A stretch of 64,000 bases of DNA from Rhodopirellula baltica SH 1 (GTDB lineage: Bacteria > Planctomycetota > Planctomycetia > Pirellulales > Pirellulaceae): positions 4,154,001-4,218,000 of the forward strand of contig NC_005027.1 in NCBI RefSeq assembly GCF_000196115.1. The letters run 5' to 3'. The notes under the pieces were generated by a model, which saw only the letters and a list, made by a program, of their open reading frames with translations, had not been told where the DNA came from and did no database searches. The position numbers were made by a program, and so were the translations under genes. Below are positions 26,506 through 35,063 of the stretch, in pieces (position 1 is the stretch's first letter; the number at the start of each line of letters is the position of its first letter).

Positions 26506-28523
26506 GAATCCGTTCCACCATTCTCGGCTGAGAAATCATCTCGCACCGAGAGTTCTTTCACGGCTTTGACCAATTCAATGGCATTTTCAACCGGGGTTTG
26601 TTGCAACACGCCATGACCGAGATTGAAGATGTGTCCGGGGCGCCCGCCGGCCTTGTTCAAAACATCTTGCACGGCCGCGCGAATGGTCTTGGCATCGGTC
26701 AACAACACCGACGGGTCCAGGTTGCCTTGGACGGAGATGTCATGCCCGACGCGTTTCCAAGCCACGTCCAATTCGATCCGCCAATCGACTCCCACCACCG
26801 TCCGGCGATCGCCACGCAGCAAAGGCAATAGCTCCGGATTGCCGGTTGCGAAGTTGATCAATGGCACGCCAGGAGTCACACCTTCCAAGATGCGTTTCAT
26901 CCAAGGCAGGACAAACTCGCGGTAGTCACCTGGCGACAAACAACCAGCCCAACTGTCGAACAATTGCACGCACTGGGCTCCCGCTGAGATCTGCTCGTTC
27001 AGGTAGACGATGATCGCGTCGGTCAACCGATCCATCAACGCGGCCCAGCCCCCATCGCCGGCCCGCATCAAAGCTTTCGTGCTGCTGTACTGGCGGCTGC
27101 CGCCGCCTTCGATCGCGTAACTGGCCAGCGTGAACGGAGCGCCAGCGAATCCGATCAACGGAATCCCCTCGGGCAGGTCCGCTCGCGTTTGCTTGACCGT
27201 CTCATAGACGAACCCAAGATCCTGAGGGTTGTCGAGTCCTTTGACTCGGTCGACATCCGCCGCCGACCGAACCGGGTTGTGAATGACTGGTCCATCGCCT
27301 TTGACGAACTCCAAGTCGAATCCCATGGGGACCAAGATCGGCAACAAGTCCGAGAAAATGATCGCCGCGTCGACGTTCAGCTTTTCGACGGCCGTGCACA
27401 TCACTTCGCTGCACAACTTAGGATTGGCGCAGAGTTCCAAGAACGATTGCTGCGATCGAACTTCGCGGTACTCCTGCATGTAGCGACCCGCTTGCCGCAT
27501 CATCCAAACCGGGGTGCGGGGTGTGGGCTCACCGCGACACGCACGCATGAACAAACTGGACTGGGAGGGATGATCGTCGATGGCGGGCATAGGTGTCTTG
27601 CTAGCAGAAATGAGACTGGAATCATCTGCCCGCAGAGAGACAGACGTTTGAGAAGTGGATGACTGGGAGCCAGACGATCTCGCGCGAACTTCGTCGACCA
27701 AACGTTTGGCATCGCGAGCCGACTCGCTGACAAGATGCCCCATCTTTGGATGCGATGGTTCCATCGCGATGGCCAAATCGTGTTCTCGCAACATGTCGCT
27801 GGTCGTTGGCCCGATCGACACGATCGCGGTCTTTGACAAACCGTCGCGAAGCGAATCGCTCACGCCAAGGTCTTCGGCCATGCGGAGCAAGTTGACGACT
27901 TGATGAGCACTGGTGACCAACAAGATGTCTCGTTCGCCTTCGGCCAAAGCCAGCGTGTTCGCCTTTAGCGGCTGAGTGTCTTCGGGGAATTCCCAACCGT
28001 AGACTTTGACGGATTCGGCAATCGCACCGCGAGCTTCCAAGCCGGCGATCAACTGTTTGTTGCTGACGCCGTACTCTTGAATTCCAATCGTTTGATTCGC
28101 GATCGGGATCCCCGCGTCGATTGTTTGCAACAATTCTCGCCAAGTGTTTGGCTCCGGCACGCGGTGGGTCGGCTTCAACCCAAACTCTCGCATCACCGCG
28201 ACCGGTTTAGGGCCGCGGCAGATCGTTGTGATGTCGCTCAAGGCGTCGATCAACCGTTGTTGGTCGACGTGTTTTTCAGTCGCTTTGAGCAAATATCGAA
28301 AACCAACGCCGGTCATCACAATCACGATGCCAATGTCACCGGTGATGATCCGATAAGCAAAATCAATCGCTGCCCGGTTGGGTTCGATCGGCACTTCTCG
28401 CATCGATGGACTGACAAACGCTTCGCCCCCGAATTTGCAGATCAACCGCGTCATATCGTCCGCCCGTCGGCTTTCGAGAGCGGCCACGCGAAGGCCGTCA
28501 AAATTGTTAGTTGTCGCGGCCAT
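26502..28523 (-). CDS. hemDE: Fused uroporphyrinogen-III synthase / uroporphyrinogen decarboxylase
   Basis: The start at 28523 (MAATTNNFDGLRVAALESRR) gives 673 residues. Residues 1-275 are HemD-like: FDGLRVAALESRRADDMTRL, VIVMTGVGFRYLL, ILLVTSAHQVVNLL and IVSIGPTTSDML. A Ser-rich linker (about 276-311) leads to a full-length HemE from Met312: WMMRQAGRYMQEYREVR, FSDLLPILVPMG (with the catalytic Asp), GFAGAPFTLASYAIEGG and LGHGVLQQTP. The protein would close hydroxymethylbilane to uroporphyrinogen III and then decarboxylate it to coproporphyrinogen III. Internal initiation at Met312 could also make free HemE. It is divergent from trmB. Confidence 0.9.
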   Translation of the reverse strand: MAATTNNFDGLRVAALESRRADDMTRLICKFGGEAFVSPSMREVPIEPNRAAIDFAYRIITGDIGIVIVMTGVGFRYLLKATEKHVDQQRLIDALSDITTICRGPKPVAVMREFGLKPTHRVPEPNTWRELLQTIDAGIPIANQTIGIQEYGVSNKQLIAGLEARGAIAESVKVYGWEFPEDTQPLKANTLALAEGERDILLVTSAHQVVNLLRMAEDLGVSDSLRDGLSKTAIVSIGPTTSDMLREHDLAIAMEPSHPKMGHLVSESARDAKRLVDEVRARSSGSQSSTSQTSVSLRADDSSLISASKTPMPAIDDHPSQSSLFMRACRGEPTPRTPVWMMRQAGRYMQEYREVRSQQSFLELCANPKLCSEVMCTAVEKLNVDAAIIFSDLLPILVPMGFDLEFVKGDGPVIHNPVRSAADVDRVKGLDNPQDLGFVYETVKQTRADLPEGIPLIGFAGAPFTLASYAIEGGGSRQYSSTKALMRAGDGGWAALMDRLTDAIIVYLNEQISAGAQCVQLFDSWAGCLSPGDYREFVLPWMKRILEGVTPGVPLINFATGNPELLPLLRGDRRTVVGVDWRIELDVAWKRVGHDISVQGNLDPSVLLTDAKTIRAAVQDVLNKAGGRPGHIFNLGHGVLQQTPVENAIELVKAVKELSVRDDFSAENGGTDS

Positions 28524-28656
28524 GCGGGTTTGGAATCCGGAAGAGGGTTGGGCAAATCGAGTCGGCAGAAAGCGGGAAGGGAAGATTGTAGAGATTTTGC
28601 GTCGCGTTACGATGACGGCACACGGTCTTTCGCACTTCCCTCGACAGCTTCTTCGC

Positions 28657-29319
28657 ATGCCTCGCGCCGCCCTCCGAAAACCCAACCCCGCCTTGGACCT
28701 GGATTCTTGGCTGAAAACGCCCGAGGACTTGCCAGCGACAATCAACAGCCAAACGCTGTTCGGCAACGATCAACCATTGGAAATTGAGGTCGGCAGCGGG
28801 AAAGGGTTGTTCATCCAAACGGAATCCGATCGTCGTCCCGAGCACAATTACTTCGGGATTGAAATTGCTCGCAAATACGCCGCTCACGCTGCCGCCAGAT
28901 TGGCCAAACGCGAGCGTGCCAATGCGAAAATGTTGGCTGGCGACGCCACGCCGCTGTTCGCGGTAACTGACGAGGGAAAACGAATCGAAGATGGGTCACT
29001 CGACGGCGTGCACGTTTACTTCCCCGATCCGTGGTGGAAAAAGCGACATCGCAAGCGACGCGTCCTCAGCCACGACAACATTCTCAACTTCAGCCGTTGC
29101 CTTCGCGTGGGTGGGCGACTGCACTTCTGGACCGATGTGCTGGATTACTTCGAGCTGACCGTCGAATTGATCGCCGAGATCGCACCGGAACTGGGCGTGC
29201 CGTTGCCGGAAACTCAGCGAGAATCGACTCACGATTTGGACTTCCACACCCACTTCGAACGACGCAGCCGCAAGATGGGCATCCCGGTCTACCGAGTCTG
29301 CTACCGCAAACGTTCGTAG
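28657..29319 (+). CDS. trmB: tRNA (guanine-N7)-methyltransferase
   Basis: The 220-residue protein has EIEVGSGKGLFI (SAM-binding motif I), NYFGIEIARKYA, VHVYFPDPWWKKRHRKRR (the TrmB signature) and RLHFWTDVLDYFE. It methylates G46 of tRNAs. The ATG at 28657 is preferred by length and by the MPRAALRKP opening; 28612 is an in-frame alternative. The gene lies 133 bp from the divergent hemDE start. Confidence 0.92.
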   Translation: MPRAALRKPNPALDLDSWLKTPEDLPATINSQTLFGNDQPLEIEVGSGKGLFIQTESDRRPEHNYFGIEIARKYAAHAAARLAKRERANAKMLAGDATPLFAVTDEGKRIEDGSLDGVHVYFPDPWWKKRHRKRRVLSHDNILNFSRCLRVGGRLHFWTDVLDYFELTVELIAEIAPELGVPLPETQRESTHDLDFHTHFERRSRKMGIPVYRVCYRKRS

Positions 29320-29335
29320 TTTGCAGGCTGAATTT

Positions 29336-29372
29336 GTACGTTGGGCTTCCAAGCCTTTTTGTACCCCACATC
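29336..29372. repeat. Left flank of a composite inverted repeat
   Basis: GTACGTTGGGCTTCCAAGCC at 29336-29355 continues through a T-run to GTACCCCACATC (29361-29372). The reverse complement, GATGTGGGGTA followed by AAGG, recurs at 29531-29550. The two flanks enclose dispersed repeat copy D. The block lies directly after trmB and its T-run (29356-29360) could help termination. Confidence 0.6.
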
Positions 29373-29437
29373 TTTTGGGAGCCGCTTGCGTTGGGAACAC
29401 AGGCGTTTTGAAACCAAACATCTCTTGTCCAAGAACC

Positions 29438-29516
29438 ATTAGTGTTCGATCAGCGGAGATTGGTGTTCCCTTGGCCACTCTGGCAGAACACTAATCCACT
29501 CTGATCGGACACTAAT
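29438..29516. repeat. Dispersed inverted repeat, copy D
   Basis: The arms 29438-29468 and 29486-29516 (31 nt each) are reverse complements with about five mismatches and a 17-nt loop. The arms are turned inside out relative to copies A and C: ATTAGTGTTCGATCAG is on the outer left and ACACTAAT on the outer right. It lies in the 301-bp gap between trmB and the enoyl-CoA hydratase gene. Confidence 0.78.
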
Positions 29517-29530
29517 CTTTGGTGTTTAGA

Positions 29531-29595
29531 GATGTGGGGTATAAGAAAGGCTTCCAAGCCCGACGGAAGAGATGGTTTCGCCGGGCTTGGAAGCC
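29531..29595. repeat. Right flank of the composite repeat, with a 14-bp hairpin
   Basis: GATGTGGGGTATAAGAAAGG (29531-29550) mirrors the block at 29361-29372. GGCTTCCAAGCCCG (29549-29562) and CGGGCTTGGAAGCC (29582-29595) form a perfect 14-bp hairpin with a 19-nt loop. GCGTACG follows, again mirroring the GTACG of the left flank. It lies just past the stop of the minus-strand enoyl-CoA hydratase gene. Confidence 0.65.
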
Positions 29596-29620
29596 CAGCG
29601 TACGCTTCGAAAGACACCAA

Positions 29621-30409
29621 CTACGGCCAGCTCGGCTTGCGTTTTTCAAGAAACGCGGAAACACCTTCGGCGGCGGATTCGGTCGTGCACGCCGAGGCAC
29701 TGTCCGCCGCTGCAGCGGATATTTGAGTCAGCAGAGCTTCACCGACGCTTTCGTTGAGCAATCGCTTGGACGCCTGCACCGCTTCGGCGGGCCCTTCGCT
29801 GCAACGAGCTGCCCACTGGCTGGCCGCCACCCAAACTTGATCCGACGCCACCGGCGATTGGCACAGCAAATTCAGTCGCTGGGCTTCTTCCGCGTCGATG
29901 TTCTCACCCGCCAAAGTCAACCTGGAAGCGGCCGCTGCACCGATCCGGAACGACAACAACGCGGTCGTCACTCCGCCAACCAATCCGCGTCGCGCAGCAT
30001 CGGCGGCAAAGGTGGCTCGCTTGCTGGCCACACACAAATCGGAAGCTAGCATCAGCGCGAACCCCGCCCCAATCGCCGCTCCATCCACAGCAGCAATGAT
30101 TGGCTTGGGAAACCGAAGCATCTTCTCGCAGGTTTCGGAGACCGCCCGCCAATATTCGAACCACTGCTGCATCCGTTCCGACTCAGGCAAATCCGCGATC
30201 TGCTGAAAGACTTGCAGGTCGACTCCCGAGCAAAAGTGATCGCCTCGCGAAGACAGAACGACCGCCCGAGCCCTTTTTTCTTGGTGCACATCACCGAGAG
30301 CTTCGTTGAGATCAAACAACAGGCTGGGACTGAGAGCACCATGCTTTTCCGGCCGATCAATCAAAACGGTCGCCACGTTGTCGTGAATTCGAACATCCAG
30401 ATGTTGCAT
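29621..30409 (-). CDS. Enoyl-CoA hydratase/isomerase family protein
   Basis: The ATG at 30409 starts a 262-residue crotonase-fold protein (MLQHLDVRIHDNVATVLIDR). The oxyanion-hole segments are SSRGDHFCSGVDL and AVDGAAIGAGFALMLASDLC. In place of the usual Glu of enoyl-CoA hydratases, the segment ATFAADAARRGLVGGVT has a different set of residues, so the reaction may not be a hydration. The frame extends upstream to 30859, but that part is antisense to the DUF72 gene region and shows no homology. DUF72 lies 52 bp upstream. Confidence 0.85.
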   Translation of the reverse strand: MQHLDVRIHDNVATVLIDRPEKHGALSPSLLFDLNEALGDVHQEKRARAVVLSSRGDHFCSGVDLQVFQQIADLPESERMQQWFEYWRAVSETCEKMLRFPKPIIAAVDGAAIGAGFALMLASDLCVASKRATFAADAARRGLVGGVTTALLSFRIGAAAASRLTLAGENIDAEEAQRLNLLCQSPVASDQVWVAASQWAARCSEGPAEAVQASKRLLNESVGEALLTQISAAAADSASACTTESAAEGVSAFLEKRKPSWP

Positions 30410-30461
30410 GAGAAAAGCCTGTTGAGAACATCGGCAGAGAAAAACATCGCGTCGCAGATCT

Positions 30462-31385
30462 TCAATCCAGAAGCGACAACTGTTCAGGAGATTGTGGAGG
30501 GCGGGGCAGGGTAAAGTCCACACCCGGCATCGCATCGGACATTTTTGAAAGCAGCAATTCCGCAAACAGCGGAGCCAAACGATCGTCCGGCGTGTGCGTG
30601 AACACAATTGGTCGCAGTCCTTGAGCCAACCAGCCAACCACAATTGGCACCCATTGGTCCAAGAACGCTTCGGCAAGCTCCACCCGATTCCGCCCGACAA
30701 TTCGTAGCATCGGACGTTTGGCGGTGACCGTTTGGCGAACCGGGGTACGCGGCTTTCTTGCCTGCGACTTTTCCTCGATGGCATCATCGGGCGGCGATTG
30801 AAACAGCGGCCGACTGTCAAACGTGACCTTGTCGATCTGCAAGTCCCGCAGCAGATCATTCACGCGAGCCTCATTGTCCGCTGAATCAAACCAATCGTGA
30901 TGCCGAAGCTCCACCGCCCACGGCAATTCTCGTGGCAAACGGCGGAGGAACTTCGCCAGAATAGGCAATCGATCCGGACCAAAGTTCGGCCCGAGCTGCA
31001 AAAACGTCGGCCCCAAACGATTCTCCTTGGCAATCACGCGCAATCGAACCAAAAACTCTCGCACCTCGTCATCGCAGTGCTGCAGCATGCTGTCGTGCGA
31101 AATTCGCTTCGGGAATTTGAAGCAGAACTCAAAACCATCGGCCGCTTGCTCGGCCCAACCGCGAAAAGTCTGCTCGCCGGGGACCGCATAAAACGTGCTG
31201 TTTCCCTCGACCGTGTTGAACGAACGCGTGTACCACGAAAGCCACTCGGTTCGAGGTGTCTTTTTGGGATAGACCACGTCACCCCATCCGTCGCAGGACC
31301 AAACTGGAGCACCAATCGACATCGGCCAAGATGGTGACGAAAATGTTTCGTTGGGCTGTTTCACGCGGCGAGATTCAGGCGGCAT
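30462..31385 (-). CDS. DUF72 family protein
   Basis: The 307-residue protein has the DUF72 TIM-barrel-like pattern: IGAPVWSCDGWGDVVYP, WLSWYTRSFNTVEGNSTFYA, FEFCFKFPKRISHD, GPTFLQLGPNFGPD and PWAVELRHHDWFD. The biochemical function of DUF72 is not settled. Its first ~10 residues are less conserved; an alternative start is Met22. It is transcribed away from the rpsL operon, with 344 bp between the two. Confidence 0.85.
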   Translation of the reverse strand: MPPESRRVKQPNETFSSPSWPMSIGAPVWSCDGWGDVVYPKKTPRTEWLSWYTRSFNTVEGNSTFYAVPGEQTFRGWAEQAADGFEFCFKFPKRISHDSMLQHCDDEVREFLVRLRVIAKENRLGPTFLQLGPNFGPDRLPILAKFLRRLPRELPWAVELRHHDWFDSADNEARVNDLLRDLQIDKVTFDSRPLFQSPPDDAIEEKSQARKPRTPVRQTVTAKRPMLRIVGRNRVELAEAFLDQWVPIVVGWLAQGLRPIVFTHTPDDRLAPLFAELLLSKMSDAMPGVDFTLPRPPQSPEQLSLLD

Positions 31386-31729
31386 GTTCGGGACGCGGTG
31401 GAAAGAAAACCATCAGAACCAGAGTAGAGCAATCGTCCGACAAGCAGAGCGTTTTCCATGTGAAATCCTCTTGCCCAGCCGAAGAAAACTGGGGAACATT
31501 TCACCGTCAGACGAAAAGAGATCATTCAGAAGCCACACGACTGACCAAACTCTGCCGCCGCATTTGGGACATTGGAAGTGTCGACAGACACCCCAGAATG
31601 CCACTCGAATGCATTTCACCTGCAATTCGGCCTTGACAGGAATGGCACAGCCGCCATACTTCGCCGCTTGCAAAAATCTCGGCCCAAGTTGCGTGCCGCG
31701 ACACATCACCGTCCAATTGCATTGTTTTC
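31386..31729. other. Regulatory gap upstream of the rpsL operon
   Basis: This 344-bp gap separates the divergent DUF72 and rpsL starts. Apart from the promoter-like pair at 31633-31662 I see no gene or RNA in it. No clear Shine-Dalgarno sequence precedes the rpsL ATG. Confidence 0.5.
31633..31662 (+). promoter_or_regulatory. Predicted sigma-70 promoter of the rpsL-rpsG-fusA operon
   Basis: TTGACA (31633-31638) is a perfect -35 box. TACTTC (31657-31662), or ATACTT one base earlier, lies 17-18 nt downstream as a plausible -10 box. The rpsL ATG is at 31730, leaving a leader of about 60 nt. Confidence 0.6.
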
Positions 31730-32095
31730 ATGCCAACGATCAATCAACTCGTCCGTAAAAACCGGAAGCAGAAGAAGAGCCAGAGCAAGTCGCCGGTTCT
31801 CGAGAAATGCCCTCAAAAACAGGGTGTTTGCCTGCAAGTCCGGACCATGACCCCTAAGAAGCCAAACTCGGCTTTGCGGAAGATCACCCGGGTTCGATTG
31901 AGCAACGGCAAAGAAGTCACCGTTTACATCCCCGGCGAAGGCCACAACCTGCAGGAGCACTCGATCGTGCTCGTTCGCGGTGGTCGTGTTCGCGATTTGC
32001 CCGGTGTTCGTTACCAAGTTGTCCGCGGCTCACGCGACGCATTGGGTGTCGATGGCCGTAAGCAATCTCGCAGCCGTTACGGAGCCAAGAAGTAA
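31730..32095 (+). CDS. rpsL: Ribosomal protein S12
   Basis: The 121-residue protein is S12 from end to end: [33 protein letters not shown], and [16 protein letters not shown]. It lines the decoding site of the 30S subunit; Lys in TPKKPNS is the residue changed in streptomycin resistance and is wild type here. It starts the str-type cluster with rpsG and fusA. No rpoBC genes precede it in this window. Confidence 0.98.
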   Translation: MPTINQLVRKNRKQKKSQSKSPVLEKCPQKQGVCLQVRTMTPKKPNSALRKITRVRLSNGKEVTVYIPGEGHNLQEHSIVLVRGGRVRDLPGVRYQVVRGSRDALGVDGRKQSRSRYGAKK

Positions 32096-32169
32096 GGCTT
32101 CACCCTTCACTTCTCGGCCTCTGTCGTTTCCAAATCATTCACTTCCCTTCGTAGCTCGATCAGACATTC

Positions 32170-32643
32170 ATGGGACGCATCACTTCCAGCCGCTCGCAAC
32201 TCATCGGCGACCCGCGGCACCACTCGTTGCTGGCTAGCAAATTCATCAACTGCTTGATGCTGGACGGAAAGAAGACCACCGCGCAGCGAGTCTTCTACGA
32301 TGCCTTAGAAGAGATCGGCAAACGTCACGAAGGCGAAGAGACCCCCATCGAAGTCTTCGAAGCGGCCTTGGAAAACATCAAGCCGTACATCGAAGTTCGC
32401 AGCAAGCGAGTCGGTGGTGCGAGTTATCAAGTTCCTATGCAGGTCAACAAAGCTCGCCAACAGAGCCTCGCGATCCGCTGGATCCTGGCTGCCGTTCGCG
32501 ACAAAAAGGGCCGCCCAATGGCTTTGAAACTGGCCGATGAATTGCTGGCTGGCTTCAAAAAGGAAGGCGCCGCCTACACCAAACGCGAAAACACGCACCG
32601 CATGGCTGACGCCAACAAGGCATTCGCTCACTTCGCATGGTGA
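32170..32643 (+). CDS. rpsG: Ribosomal protein S7
   Basis: The 157-residue protein has the S7 signatures: [57 protein letters not shown] and [18 protein letters not shown]. It nucleates the 30S head and, in many bacteria, represses its own operon. It lies 74 bp after rpsL. Confidence 0.98.
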   Translation: MGRITSSRSQLIGDPRHHSLLASKFINCLMLDGKKTTAQRVFYDALEEIGKRHEGEETPIEVFEAALENIKPYIEVRSKRVGGASYQVPMQVNKARQQSLAIRWILAAVRDKKGRPMALKLADELLAGFKKEGAAYTKRENTHRMADANKAFAHFAW

Positions 32644-32786
32644 TCCACCACGTACGACTGAATTGATTTTCAGCCGCTACGCGCGATGCACTCTAACGTT
32701 CACAATTGGTCGCGATTCGGTTCTGCCGGATCGCGATTTTTCTTTGCGCCTTCGCTCCAAACCGCTTTCCAACGCACCGACCCGCC

Positions 32787-34880
32787 ATGGCCGCCGACAT
32801 ATCCAAGATTCGCAACATTGGGATCATCGCCCACATCGACGCTGGCAAAACCACTGTCACCGAGCGAATGCTCTACCTCAGCGGCGCGAAACACCGGGTT
32901 GGACGAGTGGACCACGGCACCACCGACACCGATGATGACCCCGAAGAACAAGAACGCGGCATCACGATCTTCAGCGCCTGCGTGAAGTACGCCTGGGGCG
33001 ACTATAACGTCAACCTGCTGGACACTCCTGGCCACGTGGACTTCACCGCCGAAGTCGAACGTTGCCTCCGAGTCCTGGACGGAGCAGTCGTGGTGTTCTC
33101 CGCTCGAGAAGGCGTCGAGGCCCAAAGCGAAACCGTGTGGCGACAGGCCGATCGCTACGAAGTCCCTCGCATCGTGTTCATCAACAAAATGGACCGCGAA
33201 GGAGCAAGCTTCGAGACAGTCTTCAATGACATCGGACCGCGACTGGGCGGTCGCCCCGTTGCGGTTGAACTGCCCGTCGGCGAAGGCCCCGCCCACGTCG
33301 ACAACCCGTTCCGAGGCGTCATCGACCTGGTCGACATGAAGCTGCTGCAGTTCGACCCGGAAACTGAGGGCAAACAGGTCACCGAAACCGATTTGCCGGA
33401 CGAACTGGCTGACGACGCTGCGATCTGGCGAGAGCAAATGCTGGAAGCGGTCTACGAGATCAGCGAAGACGCCATGAGTCTTGCAATGGAGGACAAAGAA
33501 GTCCCTCGCGATGTGATCCTGGCGGCACTGCGAAAGGGCTGCCTCGACCGAACCATCCAACCTGTCTTCTGCGGCTCCGCCCTTCATGGAATCGGCGTGC
33601 AGCCGCTGATGACGGGCGTCGGAAACTTCCTCCCCAGCCCACTCGATCGACCGGCGGTCGAAGGCCACGACCCCAAGAAGCCAGACAAGACACTTTCACG
33701 AAACCCAGACCCCAAAGAGCCATTCTGCGGTCTCGTCTTCAAGATCCTGCCCGCCAAAACAGGCGACAACTACTGGATTCGAATTTACAGCGGCGAGCTG
33801 AAACAGAACTCTCGCGTTCAATGCCCCAATCGAGACAAGAAGGAAAACGTCGCCCAAATCTGGCAGATTCACGCGACCAAAAAGGACCGCGACGGCCAAG
33901 TCGACTCCGTCGGAGCGGGCGACATCTGCTGCGTGATCGGACCGCGCTTCGCCATCACCGGCGACACCGTCTGCGACACAAAGGAACTGATCGAACTACC
34001 CAGCATCAAATTTGCTGAGACAGTGCTCTCGATGGCGATCGAACCTGAAAGCACGGCGGACCGGAAGAAGCTGGAGGAAACCCTCGACATGCTTCGCCGC
34101 CAAGACCCAACCTTCCGGGCGGTCGACAACGAAGAGATCGGCCAGACGATCATCAGCGGAATGGGCGAACTGCACCTGGAAGTCATCCAGCACCGCCTGA
34201 CTCGCGACTTTGGCCTGAACGTGAAGTTCTACAAGCCCCGAGTGAACTACCGAGAGACCATTGGCGGCAGCGCCGAACTGGTCGGCCAATGCAACCGCGT
34301 TGTCGGCTCCACCCAGATGTTTGCACGCCTGAAAGTGAAGATCAGCCCAACCGATAACCCATCCGATCCAGTGATCGTCTTCGACCGACTTCCTCCCGAC
34401 GTCGGCTTGCCCAACGCAGTCCGCAGTGCAGCGATCGACGAAATTCGCGACCGAGCCGAAGGCGGCGGCATGATCGCCGGATTCCCGCTCTCGGGCGTCC
34501 GCATCGACGTCATGGACGCCGAAATGGCCGAAGAAGGCAGCGACGAAGTTGCCTTTCGAATTGCCGCTGGCGATGCCTTCGAAAGCGGCTTGCAAGCCGC
34601 CGGGCCCGTGCTCCTGGAACCCGTCATGCGAGTCGAGGTCACCACACCAGAAGACTACATGGGCGAGATCGTCGGCGACCTGCAACAGCGTCGCGCCATC
34701 ATCGCATCCACCGAAAGCCGCGGGGCCATGACCGTGATCACGGCACACGCTCCATTGAAAGAAATGTTTGGCTACTCCGGAGCCGTACGAAGCCTCAGCC
34801 AAGGCCGAGCGGGAAGCAGCATGGAACCCTACGGCTACCAGGCAGCCCCCAAAGAAGACGCCGACAGCTTCCAGTACTAG
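32787..34880 (+). CDS. fusA: Elongation factor G, divergent planctomycete/spirochaete-like type
   Basis: The ATG at 32787 gives 697 residues. The P-loop AHIDAGKTT (16-23), EQERGITI, DTPGHVDF and NKMD define the GTPase; domains II-V follow, with GMGELHLEV and RGRA-like SQGRAGSSMEPYGY at the end. The bacterial EF-G hallmark HEGAATMDWM is missing. It is replaced by VDHGTTDTDDDPEEQE, which fits the spdEFG group described for spirochaetes, planctomycetes and deltaproteobacteria. EF-G moves tRNAs and mRNA during translocation. Its place after rpsL-rpsG supports a main translocase role. Confidence 0.93.
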   Translation: MAADISKIRNIGIIAHIDAGKTTVTERMLYLSGAKHRVGRVDHGTTDTDDDPEEQERGITIFSACVKYAWGDYNVNLLDTPGHVDFTAEVERCLRVLDGAVVVFSAREGVEAQSETVWRQADRYEVPRIVFINKMDREGASFETVFNDIGPRLGGRPVAVELPVGEGPAHVDNPFRGVIDLVDMKLLQFDPETEGKQVTETDLPDELADDAAIWREQMLEAVYEISEDAMSLAMEDKEVPRDVILAALRKGCLDRTIQPVFCGSALHGIGVQPLMTGVGNFLPSPLDRPAVEGHDPKKPDKTLSRNPDPKEPFCGLVFKILPAKTGDNYWIRIYSGELKQNSRVQCPNRDKKENVAQIWQIHATKKDRDGQVDSVGAGDICCVIGPRFAITGDTVCDTKELIELPSIKFAETVLSMAIEPESTADRKKLEETLDMLRRQDPTFRAVDNEEIGQTIISGMGELHLEVIQHRLTRDFGLNVKFYKPRVNYRETIGGSAELVGQCNRVVGSTQMFARLKVKISPTDNPSDPVIVFDRLPPDVGLPNAVRSAAIDEIRDRAEGGGMIAGFPLSGVRIDVMDAEMAEEGSDEVAFRIAAGDAFESGLQAAGPVLLEPVMRVEVTTPEDYMGEIVGDLQQRRAIIASTESRGAMTVITAHAPLKEMFGYSGAVRSLSQGRAGSSMEPYGYQAAPKEDADSFQY

Positions 34881-35063
34881 AACTGCCGCTGGCCAGCAAA
34901 CGACAGAGCGACGGCCTGGAGCGACGACAGAGCACCCGGCCTTTGCGGGAACCGCCAGGCACAACCCAGTTCACCGCGACCTCGCTGCGACCAAAGATCA
35001 GCCGAGAGCAAAGACCAGCGACATTCAACTCTGCGCTAGCCCGATAACAGGCTGCCGAGGCAG

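Noticed and set aside
30410-30859. Upstream extension of the enoyl-CoA hydratase frame
   Set aside because: The extra 150 codons overlap the DUF72 gene on the same strand and are unlike any crotonase; the start at 30409 fits the family.
33996-34964. A 322-codon minus-strand frame opposite fusA
   Set aside because: It is a shadow of the EF-G gene, whose motifs are unmistakable on the plus strand.
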